DNA of 64,000 bases from Oxyruncus cristatus (Eukaryota; Chordata; Aves; Passeriformes; Cotingidae): positions 519,741 through 583,740 of the forward strand of contig VXAY01002475.1 in the NCBI GenBank assembly GCA_013399855.1. Reading direction: 5' to 3'. Below the pieces are notes generated by a model. The model was not told where the DNA came from, made no database searches, and worked only from the letters and a program-made list of their open reading frames with translations. How positions within the stretch are numbered: position 1 is the stretch's first letter; the number at the start of each line of letters is the position of its first letter. Below are positions 60,626-64,000 of the stretch, one piece after another. A program made the translations under genes and the position numbers.

Positions 60626-63389
60626 CTGGTAGAGTCATGTAGTTATTTCTAAGGGGGGGGGAACATTGGAGTTGCAATAACTGTAATGAGCAGGGAATTT
60701 ACATAACCATTTAATTTCCTTTCTACTTCTGCTTTTCATGCTTGGCTGCTGAAGCAAAACCTGAGTTGTACTGTCAGTTCTACCTGCTGGCCAGGGCAAA
60801 ATTGAAAACTTAAAAGAGGCTACTTTTACAACAGTTTTCTCCTTCCTACAATTCTATGAACTAGTCTTTTCTCTATTTCCTTCAAGCTTTCATATAGTTA
60901 TGATGCAAACTACTTAAAATACTACATTTATATTTAGAGAAATGTGCTGTAATGATGCAGTGACATAGCAGACAGCTAGCCCAAATCAACCTCTGGCTAT
61001 CCAAGTTAAATTTCATCAGGGTGCAGCATCCCACTCTGGTTTGTTACGTAGTTCTGGTGAGATGTCAGCTTTTCAGAAAAAAAAAATGGGATAACATGAA
61101 CTGTCAAAGGTAGATTTATTTGAATTAAGGATCATACAGTTGATCAAAACAGCTCTTGCACAAGGCAAATTTCTCAGCAGGCACGGCTGCTTTAAATGAA
61201 AATTGTCTGGGGTGACTCATTGAGAAACACCACACAGTACCTGCAGGGCATCTGCATGTTAATGGTGTGTGTGGTTTGGTTTTGTTTGGAAACTTCCTTA
61301 GCTTTGATTTCTAAATCTTGCAGATACACTTAGCAAATAGTATTTTCCAGATTGATGATAAGCCCTCCCTGGTCTACTTAGCGAAGCCTTTTACTTGAAA
61401 CTTAGGAGAAAATAACTTAGAATTTTTGCCCACACTTTTTTTCCTCCTGCACTTCGTTTAATAGCAAGCTGGGTAACAGAAAAAGCTCAAGCTGTGATGA
61501 AAGAGGTCAATTCCTTCCTAATGGCAGTCACCCCACTCCCAGTTATCCAGTGGAAAAGCACATAGTGCCGTTTGGGCTCTGAGTAATAGAAAAGTGAGCA
61601 CAAGGTAAAGTGTGATACCTCCAGCTGAGCACCAGCAGGATGGTTTCAAAATTTCCCTTTCTGATCAGTTAGAACTTGCAAGTAGCAACAGGTGATGGAA
61701 ATTTGGGAGTTACAGCAATAGCCTCTTACATGATGAGCCTGGATATGAACACGAGAGGTGCATCTGCAGTTCCTCCCCAAATGGTCCAGTTAGTTGGAGC
61801 TTCTTTGTAGTAACCCAGCGACTCAGGGTTTATTTACCTAGTGATTTATTTACCTGCCATGAATGGCAGGCACACACACAATACACACTTGATTTTTCCT
61901 GTTGCCTTACATAGTGAGGAAAAGGTATTGATGCAGTAGTACCTTATACTGCATCTGTCGTGCAGTCCTTGTGCAGATCTAAATGGAGAATGCTCATAAC
62001 AATGCAACTTTCTCGTTTTTCTAAGATTTACTGTAATATATTTTAAAAAAAACAACAACAAAATCCTAGTTACCATAGCATGCTATAGTGAAAAGAGGAG
62101 CAGGAAACTAGTTTGCTTAAAGAAAACAGGAGTTGTTAAGGTTACTCTATGTTTCGATTGCTTTATGGAACATAAATACAAATACCTACAGTCTGATGTT
62201 CCACTTTGCCATTTAGAGAATTGGAGCTCAGCTCACATGTTGGTTCCTTAAAATATTCTTGGGTACATAGGCTGCAAAAACAGCTAGATATGTGCAGAAA
62301 GACAATTGCAAGTGCTTTTTTGCTGTGCTGTTACACAAGCACTGCGTTTTCCTGCTTTTTCGGTTTCACTCCCATCCCTTTTTCCTAGTGGCAACCCCAT
62401 CATTTCTCCTTAACCAAAATGCCAGAGCACTTGGGACTTAGCCAGCATCCTAGGGTTTAGTAAAACTAGTCACAACATGATCTTGCAAGCGTAGTAACTT
62501 TATTTCCTACTAAAATGGCTGAAGTTCTGTGCATCAGACTGCACTCAGTTTTGATTATTGGGTTTTAGCACTTTAACGCAAGTAATATGACCCTTATTTT
62601 GTCATTTTTCTTGTCGTTTTTCCATTTGCAGCCACAGCTGTGCTAACTTCTTTCAGAAGTTGCTTTTAATTAGCTTATTTTAGTTAAAGTTTACTTTCCA
62701 ATTCTTTTCCTATGATACATATTCTTAACTTTAAAAATAAATTTTAAAAATATATTCTAGTCACGTCAAACAATCCTTTGCTAAGAATACAGTGTACAAA
62801 ACTGTCCAAAAATAATATTCTATGGAACTTTGAACAATTATTATTTACGCTCTTTCTTAAGTTGCTTTAAAAGTTTGTTTCTAATGTTATACTTTAAAGT
62901 TAGATCTGTTATCTCTGAGAAGTACAATGTAGCCAATATACTTAAAGTCAAGCTCTGCACCACCATGAAAGCAGATTTATAAATAAAACTGCATTTATGA
63001 GAGAACATTGTCCTTTTCTAATGATTAAAAACTGTCAAAAGTTATATCCCTTAGATACACATGCAAGTAACTTCAAAGTTCATATCTTATTCATATCTTT
63101 CCTAAAAAGTTTCCTTGAAATTCAGAGGTTTTTAAAGTACAAGATGTTCAAAGGTTACCTTTCTTCAAAAAAAGATTGGTTAAGCCATCAGTATAAAGAA
63201 AATAACAGTTGTCTGTGCAAAAGAGTCCTGCATTGGTTTTGAAGGCTAAATTAAATTGTATCTTAGCAGTTTTAAATCCTGTTAAATGTATAGCTTGATG
63301 ATGAAGAGTTAGTATTGAATGCATTATTACACATATTTTGTTAATCAAGAACTATCTTAAAACATAAATTCAGTTACTGAAATCCCTGT

Positions 63390-63562
63390 TTCATAGCACC
63401 CAGGATTTTCAAAGCACTCTACAGAGCAGCCTTAGTATTCTCCCCTGGCACATTGCACTGCCAGCAGCAGAAAACCAAGAACAGAAAGGTTAAGGCTGGT
63501 ATGCTCAAGTGGGCATTAGAAGTTGGTAGGAGCGCCAGAAATAGAATCCAGATCTGGCTGTT
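63390..63562 (-). mobile_element. Amniote MIR-type SINE fragment
   Basis: The blocks tcatagcacccaggattttc, aaagcactctacaga, 'acagaaaggttaaggctg' and 'ccagaaatagaatccagatc' occur in the order of the ancient amniote MIR family in reverse ('...caaagcgctttacaaa...cagagaggttaagtgactt...ccaggaatagaacccaggtc'). It is clear in layout and diverged in sequence. Confidence 0.6.
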
Positions 63563-64000
63563 TGCTATGGATTTACCCAGGAGACCACCCCTCTCTCACT
63601 TGGCTGAAAAAGTTCTCTGCTGTTCTCAGAGGTAGGGACTCCACTTTTTAAAAAAATGTTTTCCCTCTGGAAATGCACAACACATTATCCACTAAGGGAA
63701 CTCTGCTTTACACTTCAGTTTGCCTTTAAAACGTTTTTGATGAATGCCCTTACTGTGAAGGTTCCAAATGATGAGCTACAAGTCATCTCTACTGTGCTGT
63801 CATTAACTGCTCTGTGTCCCACCATGTAACACTTGTAGATGGCTTTTCCCAAGACAGATGTTTCCCAAAACACTCAAGAAACTTTCAGTGTGGTGACAGG
63901 ACCACTACTGACATATGCATAGATTTAAACGGGCATCTGCCATTTCCTCTATTTGCAAATATAATGCAGCTTACATAGAATTATTCACAAATCCCATCGA

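Larger units (their letters stand above)
58030..64000 (+). other. LPCAT2 intron 11 (at least 6 kb), host of CAPNS2
   Basis: It begins at donor gacagg|gtgagt and runs past the window end. It contains the intronless CAPNS2 gene, a G-run near 60653-60661 and a MIR-type fragment near 63.39-63.56 kb. No further LPCAT2 exon (expected to start with the EF-hand loop and IDFREYV-like residues) was found. Confidence 0.75.

Noticed and set aside
1..64000. A new multi-gene system, CRISPR array, phage, plasmid or endogenous retrovirus
   Set aside because: The window is vertebrate genomic DNA with three known genes; no regularly spaced repeats, viral open frames or LTR pairs were seen.

Overview
This 64 kb window is vertebrate nuclear DNA, most probably from a bird. 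Three lines point there: spliced genes with GT-AG introns, sparse degraded CR1 LINE and MIR-like SINE fragments, and the gene order MMP2 - LPCAT2 with CAPNS2 nested inside, which matches human 16q12.2 and what I recall of chicken chromosome 11. Another sauropsid cannot be excluded from sequence alone. Almost all of the window is intron or intergenic DNA. Only about 2.5 kb is recognisably coding, all of it on the + strand.

Layout. (1) 1-12.66 kb: the 3' third of MMP2 (gelatinase A). Five coding exons carry the hinge and the complete four-bladed hemopexin domain, followed by a stop codon and a 3'UTR with two poly(A) signals. The signal peptide, prodomain, catalytic domain and fibronectin repeats lie before the window. 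(2) 12.66-37.4 kb: about 25 kb with no recognisable protein-coding exon. It holds a few old repeat fragments and one isolated CpG-dense patch near 20.67-20.78 kb. (3) 37.38-38.53 kb: a CpG island interrupted by a run of Ns (37815-38130) and flanked by a GC-rich 18-bp tandem repeat. It is the expected promoter and first exon of LPCAT2, and exon 1 is not visible, so it is probably lost in the gap. (4) 43.65-58.03 kb: ten consecutive LPCAT2 coding exons (exons 2-11 by human numbering), all with matching reading-frame phases. They carry the membrane segment, the four acyltransferase motifs and the start of the EF-hand region. The last exons lie beyond the window. (5) 59.467-60.216 kb: a complete intronless CAPNS2 gene (calpain small subunit 2, 249 aa) in the next LPCAT2 intron, same strand, with its own poly(A) signal.

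The three genes are neighbours by ancestry rather than partners in one pathway. MMP2 is a secreted matrix protease, LPCAT2 makes phosphatidylcholine and platelet-activating factor in ER and lipid-droplet membranes, and CAPNS2 is a calcium-binding regulatory subunit of cytosolic calpains. I found no new multi-gene system. The most notable points are the intact CAPNS2 retrogene in the same host intron region as in mammals, the unassembled LPCAT2 first exon, an orphan CpG patch followed by a consensus splice donor, a Gly-Pro expansion in the MMP2 hinge, and changes at a normally conserved acyltransferase motif in LPCAT2.
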